From Pseudomonas oryzihabitans NBRC 102199 (GTDB lineage Bacteria; Pseudomonadota; Gammaproteobacteria; Pseudomonadales; Pseudomonadaceae), in the NCBI RefSeq assembly GCF_000730625.1, contig NZ_BBIT01000013.1, positions 124,001 to 188,000 of the forward strand: a stretch of DNA of 64,000 bases. The letters run 5' to 3'. Positions 34,661 to 43,875 of the stretch are shown in pieces (position 1 is the stretch's first letter; every line of letters starts with the position of its first letter). The position numbers were made by a program, and so were the translations under genes. Under the pieces are notes generated by a model. It was given only the letters and a program-made list of their open reading frames with translations. It ran no database searches and was not told the DNA's origin.

Positions 34661-36018
34661 GGACGATTCTCCGCGGTGGCTGCGGGCTCGAGCTGGGCCA
34701 GGGTCAGGCGCTCGCGGGTGAAGTAGGTGCGGGCCACCCGGCGCAGGTCGTCGGGGGTGACCCGGCCCAGTTCGTCGAGCAGCCGATCCCCCTGGCGCCA
34801 GCCGAGGCCGACGCTTTCCAGCTGGCCGATGCTGCTGGCCTGGGCAGTGATGGAGTCGCGGCCATAGACCAGCCCGGCCACCAGCAGGGCGCGGACGCGG
34901 GCCAGCTCCTCGGTGCTGGGCGGCTCGCGCTTGAGCAGCTCCAGTTGCGCCCAGAAGGCCGCTTCCAGCTGATCGAGGGTCTTGCCGCGCGGGGTGTTGG
35001 GGGTGCCGCTGAGCAGGAAGAGGCTGTCACCACGGGTGTAGGCGCCATAGGCGGCGCGCACGCTGCTGGCCACTTCCGCGCCGCGTTCGAGACGGCTGGG
35101 CAGGCGCGCCCCCGAACCGCCGCTGAGCAGGGCGGCCAGCAATTGCAGCGCATAGGCATCGCGCGGCTGGGCAGCGGTGGCCAGGCTGGGCACGTTGAAG
35201 GCCATCAGCAGGCTGGGCAGTTCGCGGGCCTGCAGGGCCAGGCGCCGCTCGCCCGGCGCCGGCAATTCCAGCGGTCGCCGCGGCGCGGGCAGGTCGCTGC
35301 GGGGAATGCCGCCGAACCAGCGCTGCACCTCGGCGCGGATTGCCTGGGGTTCGACATCGCCGACCACCACCAGGGTGGCGTTGTTGGGTGCGTACCAGGT
35401 CTGATACCAGCGACGCAGGTCGTCCACACCGAGGCGCTGCAGATCCTGGGGCCAGCCGATGGTGGGGTTGCGGTAGCCGCTGGCCGGGTAGGCGGCGGCC
35501 TTGAAGCGCTCGAAGGACAGCGCCTCGGGCCGGTCATCGGTGCGCAGCCGGCGTTCTTCCTTGATGACTTCCAGCTCGCGGCTGACTTCGTCCGGTTCCA
35601 GGCGCAGGTGCTGCATGCGATCGGCTTCCAGCTCCAGGGCCACGGGCAGGCGATCGCGGGCGAGCAGCTGGTAATAGACGGTGTAGTCGTCGGTGGTGAA
35701 GGCGTTTTCCTCGGCGCCAAGGTCGCGCAGCAGGTGCGAGGCCTCGCCGGCACCGAGCTTGCGGCTGCCCTTGAACATCAGGTGTTCCAGAGCATGGGAC
35801 AGGCCGGTCGCCCCGGGCGCCTCCAGGCTCGAACCCACGCGGTACCAGAGTTGCACCACGGCGACCGGCGCCCGGTGATCTTCGCGGACCACCAGCTTGA
35901 GGCCGTTGTCGAGGGTGAATTCCTCGGTGTTCTGCCGGCTGGCCGTGGCCAGGGCGAAGGCGGGGAGCAGGCTGAGCAGGACGACCAGGGCGGTCCGACG
36001 GGAGCGGGAGGCGGGCAT
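34657..36018 (-). CDS. M16 zinc peptidase, catalytic subunit
   Basis: A 453-residue M16B-type metallopeptidase with an N-terminal signal peptide (cleavage near ALA-T). The inverted zinc motif is HALEH (residues about 76-80, in GLSHALEHLMFKG), and the downstream glutamate ligand is in ELEVIKEERRLR. It is first of a four-gene set (M16A, M16B, rsmD, yheT) transcribed away from ftsY. The pair with the next gene resembles the bacterial alpha/beta processing-peptidase-like heterodimers. Role not known; exported peptide degradation is an inference. Confidence 0.9.
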   Translation of the reverse strand: MPASRSRRTALVVLLSLLPAFALATASRQNTEEFTLDNGLKLVVREDHRAPVAVVQLWYRVGSSLEAPGATGLSHALEHLMFKGSRKLGAGEASHLLRDLGAEENAFTTDDYTVYYQLLARDRLPVALELEADRMQHLRLEPDEVSRELEVIKEERRLRTDDRPEALSFERFKAAAYPASGYRNPTIGWPQDLQRLGVDDLRRWYQTWYAPNNATLVVVGDVEPQAIRAEVQRWFGGIPRSDLPAPRRPLELPAPGERRLALQARELPSLLMAFNVPSLATAAQPRDAYALQLLAALLSGGSGARLPSRLERGAEVASSVRAAYGAYTRGDSLFLLSGTPNTPRGKTLDQLEAAFWAQLELLKREPPSTEELARVRALLVAGLVYGRDSITAQASSIGQLESVGLGWRQGDRLLDELGRVTPDDLRRVARTYFTRERLTLAQLEPAATAENRP

Positions 36019-36220
36019 CGCGAGAGCAGGCCTTGTAGCGCGGTAGGGGACGAAGCGGCTGCGTCCTGGGGACGGTCGCGCGTTTTTCGCCGACGGGGAG
36101 GTCTTCCGCCCGGCAGGCTGCTAGGATACGCATCCCTTTTCCCGACGGCCATGCCTGACGGTCGAGCCCCGCCTGGCGGAGCTCCCGCAGCCGGTTCGTC
36201 CGTTCGATACAGAGCCCCGC

Positions 36221-37675
36221 ATGTTTGGATCCGACGACAAGAAGTCTCCCCCCACGGAGAAGAAAGGCCTGTTCGGCTGGTTCCGCAAGAAGACTGCCGA
36301 ACCCGTAGAGACGCCTGCCGAAGCCCCCGCGCCTGAAGCCGAGGAGCGCCTGCCCGAGCCGCTGGCCAGCGAGCCGGTGCAGCACCCGGAGCCGGTGCCC
36401 GAACCGCCGGAGGCGATTCCCTCGCTGACCCCGGTGCCGGTCGCCGAAGAGGAGGCGCCGTCGCCGGTGGCGCTCACGGCGCTGGTCGAGCCGCTGGTGG
36501 CCGATCCCATCGTGCCTCCGGTCGAGGTCGAGCCGGCTAGGGCGCCCGAGCCGGAGCCCGAGCCCGAACCAGTGGCTGTGCCGGTCGCGCCGCTGCCTCC
36601 GGTTATGCCGGTGCCTGAGCCTGCTCCCGCCCCGGTCGTACCCGTTGCGCCCGTCGCCCCGGTCCGTCCTGAGCCCGAGGTGGTTGCGCCCGAACCCGAA
36701 CCCGCTCCACCCGCTGTCGCCGCCACCCCGGCCGAACCGGCCAAGCTGGGCTTCTTCGCCCGCTTGCGCCAGGGCCTGTCCAAGACCAGCGCCAGTCTCG
36801 GCGAAGGTATGGCCAGTCTGTTCCTCGGCAAGAAAGCCATCGACGACGACCTGCTCGAAGAGCTGGAGACCCGCCTGCTGACCGCCGACGTCGGCGTCGA
36901 GGCCACCGGCGTCATCATGCGCAACCTGACCCAGAAGGTGGCGCGCAAGCAGCTGGCCGACAGCGAGGCGCTCTATCAGGCGCTGCAGCAGGAGCTCACC
37001 GAGATGCTGCTGCCGGTGGAACAGCCCCTGGTGATCGATACCTCGCACAAGCCCTATGTCATCCTGGTTGTCGGCGTGAACGGCGCCGGCAAGACCACCA
37101 CCATCGGCAAGCTGGCCAAGCGGCTGCAGAACGAAGGCAAGAAGGTCATGCTGGCGGCCGGCGACACCTTCCGTGCCGCAGCGGTCGAGCAGCTGCAGGT
37201 CTGGGGCGAGCGCAACCGCATCCCGGTGATCGCCCAGCACACCGGCGCCGATTCCGCCTCGGTGATCTTCGACGCCGTCCAGGCGGCCAAGGCCCGCGGC
37301 ATCGATGTGCTGATCGCTGACACTGCCGGCCGGCTGCACACCAAGGACAACCTCATGGAGGAGCTGCGCAAGGTGCGCCGGGTGATCGGCAAGCTGGACG
37401 AGGCGGCGCCCCACGAGACCCTGCTGGTGCTGGACGCCGGTACCGGCCAGAACGCCCTCAACCAGGCCAAGCAATTCCACAACGCCGTGCCCCTGACCGG
37501 CCTGGCGCTGACCAAGCTCGACGGCACCGCCAAGGGCGGGGTGATCTTCGCCCTGGCCAAGCAGAGCGCCCTGCCGATCCGCTATGTCGGCGTCGGCGAG
37601 AGTATCGACGACCTGCGGCCCTTCGAAGCGCGGCCCTTCGTCCAGGCCCTGTTCGCGGAGCGGGGCGTCTCATGA
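36221..37675 (+). CDS. ftsY: Signal recognition particle receptor FtsY
   Basis: FtsY is the membrane-associated GTPase that receives SRP-bound ribosomes and hands nascent membrane proteins to SecYEG. The 484-residue protein has an acidic, Pro/Glu/Val-rich A domain (residues about 20-170, with runs of alternating Glu-Pro), an N domain (about 180-270) and a G domain with [15 protein letters not shown] (G1), DTFRAAA, DTAGRL and [10 protein letters not shown] (about 285-480). The start is ATG 36221, divergent from the M16 genes. It overlaps ftsE by four bases (ATGA), forming ftsY-ftsE-ftsX. Confidence 0.96.
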   Translation: MFGSDDKKSPPTEKKGLFGWFRKKTAEPVETPAEAPAPEAEERLPEPLASEPVQHPEPVPEPPEAIPSLTPVPVAEEEAPSPVALTALVEPLVADPIVPPVEVEPARAPEPEPEPEPVAVPVAPLPPVMPVPEPAPAPVVPVAPVAPVRPEPEVVAPEPEPAPPAVAATPAEPAKLGFFARLRQGLSKTSASLGEGMASLFLGKKAIDDDLLEELETRLLTADVGVEATGVIMRNLTQKVARKQLADSEALYQALQQELTEMLLPVEQPLVIDTSHKPYVILVVGVNGAGKTTTIGKLAKRLQNEGKKVMLAAGDTFRAAAVEQLQVWGERNRIPVIAQHTGADSASVIFDAVQAAKARGIDVLIADTAGRLHTKDNLMEELRKVRRVIGKLDEAAPHETLLVLDAGTGQNALNQAKQFHNAVPLTGLALTKLDGTAKGGVIFALAKQSALPIRYVGVGESIDDLRPFEARPFVQALFAERGVS

Positions 37676-38346
37676 TCCAGTTCGACCGCGTCTCCAAGCG
37701 CTATCCCAACGGTCACGTCGGCCTGCAGGAACTGAGCTTCCGTGCCGAACGCGGCGAGATCCTCTTCGTCACCGGGCATTCCGGCGCCGGCAAGAGCACC
37801 CTGATGCGGCTGATCCTGGCCATGGAAAGGCCCACCGGCGGCAAGCTGACCCTGGCCGGCCAGGACATCTCGCGCATCACCAATGCGCAGATTCCCTTTC
37901 TGCGCCGGCAGATCGGCGTGGTCTTCCAGAACCATCAGTTGCTCTATGACCGCACCGTGTTCGACAACGTCGCCCTGCCGCTGCAGATCCTCGGCCTGTC
38001 CAAGCCCGAGATCGCCAAGCGCGTGGCCGCGGCGCTGGAGCGGGTCAGCCTCAAGGACAAGCTCGACGACTATCCGGCCGAGCTCTCCACCGGCCAGCAG
38101 CAGCGGGTTGGCATCGCCCGCGCCGTGGTGCATCGGCCGGCCCTGCTGCTCGCCGACGAACCCACCGGCAACCTCGATCCGCGCCTGGCCTCGGAGATCA
38201 TGGGCGTCTTCGAGGACATCAACAGCCTCGGCACCACGGTGCTGATCGCCAGTCACGACCATGCCCTCATCGCCCGGCTGCACCATCGCATGCTGACCCT
38301 GCAGCGCGGCCGCCTGATCGGCGACGAAGAGGAGAGCCAGCCATGA
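37672..38346 (+). CDS. ftsE: Cell division ATP-binding protein FtsE
   Basis: FtsE is the ABC ATPase that, with FtsX, gates septal peptidoglycan hydrolase activation. The 224-residue protein has Walker [10 protein letters not shown], the Q-loop VVFQNHQLL, signature [14 protein letters not shown], Walker [15 protein letters not shown] and the switch His (LIASHDHAL). It overlaps ftsY upstream and ftsX downstream by ATGA. Confidence 0.96.
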   Translation: MIQFDRVSKRYPNGHVGLQELSFRAERGEILFVTGHSGAGKSTLMRLILAMERPTGGKLTLAGQDISRITNAQIPFLRRQIGVVFQNHQLLYDRTVFDNVALPLQILGLSKPEIAKRVAAALERVSLKDKLDDYPAELSTGQQQRVGIARAVVHRPALLLADEPTGNLDPRLASEIMGVFEDINSLGTTVLIASHDHALIARLHHRMLTLQRGRLIGDEEESQP

Positions 38347-39353
38347 GCGCCACCGAACTGCCCCGTGGCCAGGAACAGGGCGGCAAGCCCCAGCGTCCGC
38401 AGCGCCAGGCCCCGAAGAAACCCAAGAGCGACTGGCGCAGCCCGCTGCATGCCTACCTCGAAGCCCACCGCACCGGTCTGAGGGACAGCCTCAGGCGCAT
38501 GGTGCAGCAGCCCATAGGCACCTTCCTCACCTGTCTGGTGATGGGCATCGCCCTGGCGCTGCCCATGGGCGTGTCGCTGCTGCTGAAGAACGTCGAGCGC
38601 CTGGGTGGCTCCTGGCAGCGTGCGGCGCAGATCTCGGTGTTCCTCGACCTGCGCACCGGTCAGGACCAGGCCGAGGTGCTGATGAGCCAGATCAAGGTCC
38701 TGCCCGATGTCGCCGAGGCACGCTGGATCAGCCCGGACGACGCCCTGAAGGAATTGCAACAGGACGCCGGCCTCGGTGAGGCGCTGCGCGAATTGCCGCA
38801 GAATCCGCTGCCCGGCGTGATCGCCGTGACCCCCAAGGAAATCGACAAGAGTCGCCTCGACATGCTGCGCAGCCAGCTGGCCGAGATGAACGGCGTGCAG
38901 CAGGTGCAGCTAGACATGCAGTGGGTCGAGCGCCTCACCGCCATCCTCAAGCTCGGCGAGCGCTTCGTCTTCGGCCTGACCGTGGTGCTGGTGATCGCCT
39001 TGCTGCTGGTGATCGGGAACACCATTCGCCTGGCCATCGAGAATCGCCGCACCGAGATCGAGGTGGTCAAGCTGGTGGGCGGTACCGACGGCTACGTGCG
39101 TCGGCCCTTCCTCTACATGGGGGCGCTGTTCGGCCTGGGCGCCGGCATCGCCGCCTGGGCCCTGCTGGTGTTCGGCCTGAACTGGCTGAACGCCGCGGTG
39201 CTGGATCTGGCCGGCCTCTACGGCAGCGATTTCGCCCTGGGCAGCGTCGCCCTCGAGGACGGGCTGCAACTGCTGATCGGTGCGGTGCTGCTCGGCTACA
39301 TCGGCGCCTGGCTGGCGGTTGCCCGTCATTTGCGCGAACTCGCCCCGCGCTGA
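38343..39353 (+). CDS. ftsX: Cell division protein FtsX
   Basis: FtsX is the four-helix membrane partner of FtsE with an extracytoplasmic loop that contacts EnvC-type activators. The 336-residue protein has a long basic cytoplasmic N-terminus (about 55 residues, rich in Gln, Pro and Lys), a first helix at about 60-82, a periplasmic domain (about 90-205) with the FtsX motif WISPDDALKELQQ, and three C-terminal helices from about residue 210 (LTVVLVIALLLVIGNTIRLA and onward). It overlaps ftsE (ATGA). A hairpin follows 8 bases after the stop. Confidence 0.95.
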   Translation: MSATELPRGQEQGGKPQRPQRQAPKKPKSDWRSPLHAYLEAHRTGLRDSLRRMVQQPIGTFLTCLVMGIALALPMGVSLLLKNVERLGGSWQRAAQISVFLDLRTGQDQAEVLMSQIKVLPDVAEARWISPDDALKELQQDAGLGEALRELPQNPLPGVIAVTPKEIDKSRLDMLRSQLAEMNGVQQVQLDMQWVERLTAILKLGERFVFGLTVVLVIALLLVIGNTIRLAIENRRTEIEVVKLVGGTDGYVRRPFLYMGALFGLGAGIAAWALLVFGLNWLNAAVLDLAGLYGSDFALGSVALEDGLQLLIGAVLLGYIGAWLAVARHLRELAPR

Positions 39354-39360
39354 CGAACGG

Positions 39361-39385
39361 CCGTTTCCGAAACCTCCGGAAACGG
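39361..39385 (+). other. Hairpin after ftsX
   Basis: CCGTTTCCG (39361-39369) pairs with CGGAAACGG (39377-39385) around a seven-base loop. It lacks a T tract, so it may be a weak terminator or RNA-stabilising element between ftsX and rpoH. Confidence 0.5.
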
Positions 39386-39438
39386 TCTAAACCCCTGATG
39401 GCACACGGCTTTCACGGTAGTTTTCAGCTGGGGTTAAG

Positions 39439-39467
39439 GGAACCTCGGCTAGTCTGGCGCTGTCCAA
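39439..39467 (+). promoter_or_regulatory. Candidate AlgU/RpoE-type promoter of rpoH
   Basis: GGAACCT (39439-39445), then 17 bases, then TCCAA (39463-39467). This resembles the GAACTT-N16-TCTGA consensus of AlgU/sigmaE promoters, which are known to drive rpoH in Proteobacteria. The -35 differs by one base and the -10 is weak, so the call is tentative. It lies 48 bases or more before the rpoH ATG. Confidence 0.3.
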
Positions 39468-39496
39468 AAAATCAGTGTTAGACTGCCCAGTGCTTA

Positions 39497-39514
39497 GTGA
39501 ATCGGAGGATTCGC
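39497..39514 (+). promoter_or_regulatory. Hairpin enclosing the rpoH Shine-Dalgarno (possible RNA thermometer)
   Basis: GTGAATC (39497-39503) pairs with GATTCGC (39508-39514) around the loop GGAG, with one G-T pair. The Shine-Dalgarno GGAGG is thus split between the loop and stem, and the hairpin ends at the base before the ATG. Such a stem would open with heat, which fits a heat-shock sigma gene. Structure is visible by pairing only; folding energy was not computed. Confidence 0.5.
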
Positions 39515-40369
<855 letters not shown>

Positions 40370-40387
40370 TCCGGGCTCTGCTCGAAG

Positions 40388-40415
40388 AACCGCACCCTGG
40401 GGTGCGGTTTTTTTT
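40388..40415 (+). terminator. Terminator of rpoH
   Basis: AACCGCACCC (40388-40397) pairs with GGGTGCGGTT (40400-40409), followed by a run of eight T. Confidence 0.93.
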
Positions 40416-40464
40416 GCCTGCGAAGTCGCCTGTTGTGACCCAAAGTACAGGCCGGTCCAGCGCT

Positions 40465-40528
40465 ATCGCGGCCATGGGCCGCTCCTACAGCAGCCGGATA
40501 TTCTGTAGGAGCGGCCTATGGCTGCGAT
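40465..40528. repeat. Inverted pair of REP elements
   Basis: TGTAGGAGCGGCCTATGGCT at 40504 with its extension to 40528 is a REP sequence of the common Pseudomonas form (TAGGAGCGGCC then a palindromic core). An inverse copy lies at 40465-40489. The two are separated by 14 bases and could pair as a REPIN-type element. Two of 25 positions differ between copies. Confidence 0.8.
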
Positions 40529-40540
40529 TGAGTCGGTAGG

Positions 40541-40566
40541 GTGGGAAACAGTGCAGCGTTTTCCAC
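40541..40566. repeat. Short palindrome, copy 1 of 3
   Basis: GTGGGAAAC (40541-40549) pairs with GTTTTCCAC (40558-40566) with one mismatch. Its right arm is followed at once by the relic mtgA stop codon region. The same palindrome type appears at 40722-40747 and 40790-40815. Confidence 0.75.
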
Positions 40567-40567
40567 G

Positions 40568-40655
40568 CTACTGCCCGGTCATCCGCTGCAGATAGTTGCT
40601 GCTGCCCAACTGGCGAACCCAGGCGGCAGGTTCGGCGACATAGGTGCTCTCCATG
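40568..40655 (-). pseudogene. Relic copy of the mtgA 3' end
   Basis: On the minus strand this stretch reads as the last 26 or so codons of mtgA: STYVAEPAAWVRQ, then LGSSNYLQRMTGQ and TAG, against AYVAERAAWIRQ, QERQ, LGGSDYLRRMTGQ and TAG in the intact gene. Relative to mtgA it has an in-frame 12-base deletion between two CTGGCG repeats and scattered substitutions, and similarity stops near 40650. The bases beyond the stop, including the adjacent palindrome arm, are also shared with the real mtgA end. It has no upstream mtgA sequence and no translation signals, so it is a non-functional fragment. It lies about 250 bases from the true mtgA end. Confidence 0.8.
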
Positions 40656-40682
40656 CGGCCGCTGCTAGAAATGCCGGTAGTC

Positions 40683-40707
40683 CGTAGGAGCGGCCCATGG
40701 CCGCGAT
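40683..40707 (+). repeat. Single REP element
   Basis: A third copy of the REP sequence (GTAGGAGCGGCCCATGGCCG, extending to 40707), in the same orientation as the one at 40504. It is followed by a similar GGGTAGGGTGG stretch leading into the palindrome at 40722, so REP plus palindrome recur as a unit. Confidence 0.8.
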
Positions 40708-40721
40708 CGAACGCGGGTAGG

Positions 40722-40747
40722 GTGGAAAACCGCGCAGTGTTTTCCAC
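40722..40747. repeat. Short palindrome, copy 2 of 3
   Basis: GTGGAAAAC (40722-40730) pairs perfectly with GTTTTCCAC (40739-40747). The rest of this 447-base gap between rpoH and mtgA (40370-40816) holds only the terminator, REPs, palindromes and the mtgA relic; no gene is seen. Confidence 0.8.
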
Positions 40748-40789
40748 GCGTTAGCGTTAGCGTCCTGTAGGCAGCGCGTCGGGTATCTC

Positions 40790-40815
40790 GTGGAAAAGAC
40801 TGCGCCGTTTTCCAC
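40790..40815. repeat. Short palindrome, copy 3 of 3, at the mtgA end
   Basis: GTGGAAAAG (40790-40798) pairs with GTTTTCCAC (40807-40815) with one mismatch. It ends one base before the mtgA stop codon and could act as its 3' RNA hairpin. Confidence 0.75.
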
Positions 40816-40816
40816 G

Positions 40817-41518
40817 CTACTGCCCGGTCATTCGCCGCAGGTAGTCGCTGCCGCCCAGCTGGCGTTCCTGCTGGCGGATCCAGGCGGCGCGTTCGGCGAC
40901 GTAGGCGCTGGGGCGGCTCGGGCTCCATTCGCGAGGATTGGGCAGCACTGCGGCCAGGAGGCTGGCCTGGCGGTCGGAGAGATAGGGCGCGCCTATGCCG
41001 AAATGGTGGCGGGCCGCGGCCTCGGCGCCGAACACGCCGTCGTCCCATTCCACGCTGTTGAGATAGACCTCGAGAATGCGCTGCTTGGACCAGAAGGTTT
41101 CCAGCAGCACGGTGAACCAGGCTTCGAAGGCCTTGCGTAGATAGCTGCGGCCGCTCCAGAGAAAGAGATTCTTGGCGGTCTGCTGGCTGATGGTACTGGC
41201 GCCGCGCAGGGAGCCGCCGGCTTCATTGTGGCTGAAGGCCTGGCGGATCGCCGCCATGTCGAAGCCCCAGTGCTCGGCGAAGTGCTGGTCTTCACCGGCG
41301 ATCACCGCCATCTTGAGATCGTCCGGCAGTTCCTTCCAGGGCCGCCAGTCGCGCTGCAGATCGATGGGCTTGCCGTCGATCCAGGATTCGACCTTGCGCT
41401 CCACCATCAGCATGCTGCCCGGCGGCGGGACCCAGCGCAGGATCAGCACCAGGGCGGCGCTGAGGGCGGCGAACCAGAGGGCGATACGCAGGAGACGGCG
41501 GAGGAGGGTGAGCAGCAT
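40817..41518 (-). CDS. mtgA: Monofunctional peptidoglycan glycosyltransferase
   Basis: MtgA polymerises lipid II into glycan strands without transpeptidation. The 233-residue protein has a single N-terminal transmembrane helix (about 10-30) and a GT51 domain with the catalytic glutamate in IAGEDQHFAEHWGFD (about residue 75), the GASTISQQTAKNLFLW motif, and later RILEVYLNSVEWDDGVFGAE. It complements ponA elsewhere in the window. A truncated relic of its 3' end lies further along at 40568-40655. Order rpoH-mtgA-DUF423-thiS is conserved in Pseudomonas. Confidence 0.95.
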   Translation of the reverse strand: MLLTLLRRLLRIALWFAALSAALVLILRWVPPPGSMLMVERKVESWIDGKPIDLQRDWRPWKELPDDLKMAVIAGEDQHFAEHWGFDMAAIRQAFSHNEAGGSLRGASTISQQTAKNLFLWSGRSYLRKAFEAWFTVLLETFWSKQRILEVYLNSVEWDDGVFGAEAAARHHFGIGAPYLSDRQASLLAAVLPNPREWSPSRPSAYVAERAAWIRQQERQLGGSDYLRRMTGQ

Positions 41519-41586
41519 CGGCTTGGTCTTTGGCGGTTAGCGGGCCATTATAACCAGCGCTTCTCTCCCATCGCCCGGTAAAACCC

Positions 41587-41964
41587 ATGTTGCGTTTCTT
41601 CCTGCTGTTCGCGGCCCTGGCCGGCTTCACCGGTGTCGGACTCGGCGCCTTCGCCGCCCACGGACTCAAGGGCCGGCTCACCGCCGACTACCTCGCGGTG
41701 TTCCAGACCGGCGTGCTCTATCAGCTCATCCACGCCCTGGCGCTGTTTGGCGTCGCCCTGCTGTCGCTGCACTTCCAGGGGCGCCTGGTGGCCTGGGCCG
41801 GTGGCTTCTTCATCGCCGGCATCCTGCTGTTTTCCGGCAGTCTCTATCTGCTGACGCTGACCGGCTTCTCGCGGCTGGGCATCATCACTCCCTTCGGCGG
41901 CCTGTGCTTTCTCGCCGGCTGGGCCTGCCTGGCTATCCTCGCCTGGCGCCTGAGCAGCCTCTGA
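41587..41964 (+). CDS. DUF423 membrane protein
   Basis: A 125-residue integral membrane protein with four predicted helices. It matches the DUF423/YwdK-like family by the N-terminal GVGLGAFAAHGLKG, YQLIHALALFGVA and the C-terminal TPFGGLCFLAGWACLAILAW. The function of the family is unknown. It starts at ATG 41587, divergent from mtgA with 68 bases between, and is followed by thiS after 93 bases. Confidence 0.88.
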   Translation: MLRFFLLFAALAGFTGVGLGAFAAHGLKGRLTADYLAVFQTGVLYQLIHALALFGVALLSLHFQGRLVAWAGGFFIAGILLFSGSLYLLTLTGFSRLGIITPFGGLCFLAGWACLAILAWRLSSL

Positions 41965-42057
41965 GCGCGCACTGGCCGTCGTTCCCGGCCCGGCGCCGCT
42001 GCAATGAACGCCCGACCGGCGTAGAATGCCGGCTCACCCCGTGACGATGCCTTTGCC

Positions 42058-42258
42058 ATGCAGATCCTGTTGAACGGCGAATCCCTTGAATTGCCGGACG
42101 GTGCCACCGTCGCCGACCTGCTCGTGCGTCTCGACCTGACCGGACGGCGAGTGGCGGTGGAACGCAACCTCGACATCGTGCCGCGCAGCCAGCACGCCAC
42201 CACCGCCCTGGCGGACGGCGACCGGCTGGAAGTGGTCCACGCCATCGGCGGCGGCTAG
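42058..42258 (+). CDS. thiS: Sulfur carrier protein ThiS
   Basis: ThiS is the ubiquitin-like carrier whose C-terminal glycine is thiocarboxylated and donates sulfur to the thiazole of thiamin. The 66-residue protein has the beta-grasp pattern ([18 protein letters not shown]) and ends HAIGGG, giving the required diglycine tail. It is followed by thiG after 19 bases. No TPP riboswitch-like element was seen upstream. Confidence 0.95.
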   Translation: MQILLNGESLELPDGATVADLLVRLDLTGRRVAVERNLDIVPRSQHATTALADGDRLEVVHAIGGG

Positions 42259-42277
42259 CCGCGAAAGAGGAATCCAG

Positions 42278-43060
42278 ATGAAAGACACTCCCTTCACCCT
42301 GGCCGGGCGTACCTATGCCTCGCGCCTGCTGGTCGGTACCGGCAAGTATCGTGACCTCGAAGAGACCCGCGTGGCCATCGAGGCCTCCGGCGCCGAGATC
42401 GTCACCGTGGCGGTGCGCCGCACCAACATCGGCCAGACGCCCGGCGAGCCCAATCTGCTCGACGTGATCTCGCCTGAGCGCTACACCATCCTGCCCAACA
42501 CCGCCGGCTGCTATGACGCGGTGGAAGCGGTGCGCACCTGCCGCCTGGCGCGCGAGCTGCTCGATGGCCACAACCTGGTCAAGCTGGAAGTCCTGGCCGA
42601 CCAGAAGACCCTGTTCCCCAATGTCATCGAGACCCTCAAGGCCGCCGAAACCCTGGTCGCCGAAGGCTTCGACGTCATGGTCTACACCAGCGACGACCCC
42701 ATCGTCGCCCGCCAGCTGGAAGCCATCGGCTGCATCGCGGTCATGCCGCTAGCCGGTCTGATCGGCTCGGGTTTGGGCATCTGCAACCCCTACAACCTGC
42801 GCATCATCCTCGAAGAGGCCAAGGTGCCGGTGCTGGTGGATGCCGGGGTGGGTACCGCCTCCGACGCCACCATCGCCATGGAGCTGGGTTGCGAAGCGGT
42901 GCTGATGAACAGCGCCATCGCCCATGCCCGCGAGCCGGTGCTGATGGCCGAAGCCATGAAGCACGCCATCGTCGCCGGTCGCCTGGCCTATCTGGCCGGG
43001 CGCATGCCGCGCAAGCTCTATGCCACGGCGTCTTCGCCGCTGGATGGCCTGGTCAACTAG
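42278..43060 (+). CDS. thiG: Thiazole synthase
   Basis: ThiG builds the thiazole phosphate from 1-deoxy-D-xylulose 5-phosphate, dehydroglycine and ThiS-thiocarboxylate. The 260-residue TIM-barrel protein carries the Schiff-base lysine in [25 protein letters not shown] at the N-terminus and the phosphate-binding [13 protein letters not shown] near residue 187. It follows thiS, with AAGAGG as ribosome site. Confidence 0.96.
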   Translation: MKDTPFTLAGRTYASRLLVGTGKYRDLEETRVAIEASGAEIVTVAVRRTNIGQTPGEPNLLDVISPERYTILPNTAGCYDAVEAVRTCRLARELLDGHNLVKLEVLADQKTLFPNVIETLKAAETLVAEGFDVMVYTSDDPIVARQLEAIGCIAVMPLAGLIGSGLGICNPYNLRIILEEAKVPVLVDAGVGTASDATIAMELGCEAVLMNSAIAHAREPVLMAEAMKHAIVAGRLAYLAGRMPRKLYATASSPLDGLVN

Positions 43061-43081
43061 GACCTGGCGCCCTCCGTCACG

Positions 43082-43110
43082 CGCCCGGCCTCTGCCGGGC
43101 GTCTCTTTTT
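43082..43110 (+). terminator. Terminator after thiSG
   Basis: CGCCCGGC (43082-43089) pairs with GCCGGGCG (43094-43101) around a four-base loop, followed by TCTCTTTTT. Confidence 0.85.
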
Positions 43111-43128
43111 CCCACTATCGATAACGCC

Positions 43129-43839
43129 ATGACCGATCATCAAGACGACCAGACCCCCGACCGCCCCCGGCGCACCATCAAGAGCTTCGTGATGCGCGCC
43201 GGCCGCATGACCGAAGGCCAGCAACGCGGTCTCGACCAGGGTTGGCCGCGCTTCGGTCTGGAGCTGACCGACGGCCTGCGGGATTTCGACCAGGTGTTCG
43301 GACGCCAGGCGCCGCGCACCTTCGAGATCGGCTTCGGCATGGGCCATTCCACCCTGGAAATGGCCGCTGCCGCGCCGGAGCAGGATTTCATCGGCGTCGA
43401 GGTGCATCGCCCGGGCGTGGGCGCGCTGCTCAACGGTGCCATGACCCAGGGACTGACCAATCTGCGGGTCTACAGCTGCGATGCCCTGGAGGTGCTGCGC
43501 CAGTGCGTGGCCGATGCCAGCCTGGACCGGGTGCTGCTGTTCTTTCCCGATCCCTGGCACAAGAGCCGCCACCACAAGCGGCGGATCGTCCAGCCGGCCT
43601 TCGCCGAGCTGGTCAGGCAGAAGCTCAAGGTCGGCGGGGTGCTGCACATGGCCACCGATTGGCAGGCCTATGCCGAACACATGCTCGAGATCATGAGCGC
43701 CGCCCCGGGTTACCGTAATCTCGGCGACGCCTCGGGCTATGTGCCGCGCCCCGAGGAAAGACCCATCACCAAGTTCGAGCGCCGTGGCGAACGCCTGGGG
43801 CATGGGGTCTGGGATCTCAAGTTCGAACGCCAGAGCTGA
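43129..43839 (+). CDS. trmB: tRNA (guanine-N7-)-methyltransferase
   Basis: TrmB makes m7G46 in tRNA variable loops. The 236-residue protein starts at ATG 43129 ([10 protein letters not shown]); the frame continues upstream through thiG but without similarity. It has the SAM-binding [15 protein letters not shown], DVxGVEVHxxG-type [14 protein letters not shown], the catalytic [15 protein letters not shown] and the C-terminal [16 protein letters not shown]. It follows thiG after a terminator. Confidence 0.95.
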   Translation: MTDHQDDQTPDRPRRTIKSFVMRAGRMTEGQQRGLDQGWPRFGLELTDGLRDFDQVFGRQAPRTFEIGFGMGHSTLEMAAAAPEQDFIGVEVHRPGVGALLNGAMTQGLTNLRVYSCDALEVLRQCVADASLDRVLLFFPDPWHKSRHHKRRIVQPAFAELVRQKLKVGGVLHMATDWQAYAEHMLEIMSAAPGYRNLGDASGYVPRPEERPITKFERRGERLGHGVWDLKFERQS

Positions 43840-43875
43840 CCGTGTATCTCTGACGAATCGAGCTTGAGCTGCCGA

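Noticed and set aside
40370-40816. CRISPR array in the repeat-rich gap
   Set aside because: Repeats are only two to three, inverted as well as direct, with uneven spacing, and match REP and palindrome types; no cas gene is nearby.
41965-42057. TPP riboswitch before thiS
   Set aside because: The gap is only 93 bases and shows none of the conserved thi-box segments.
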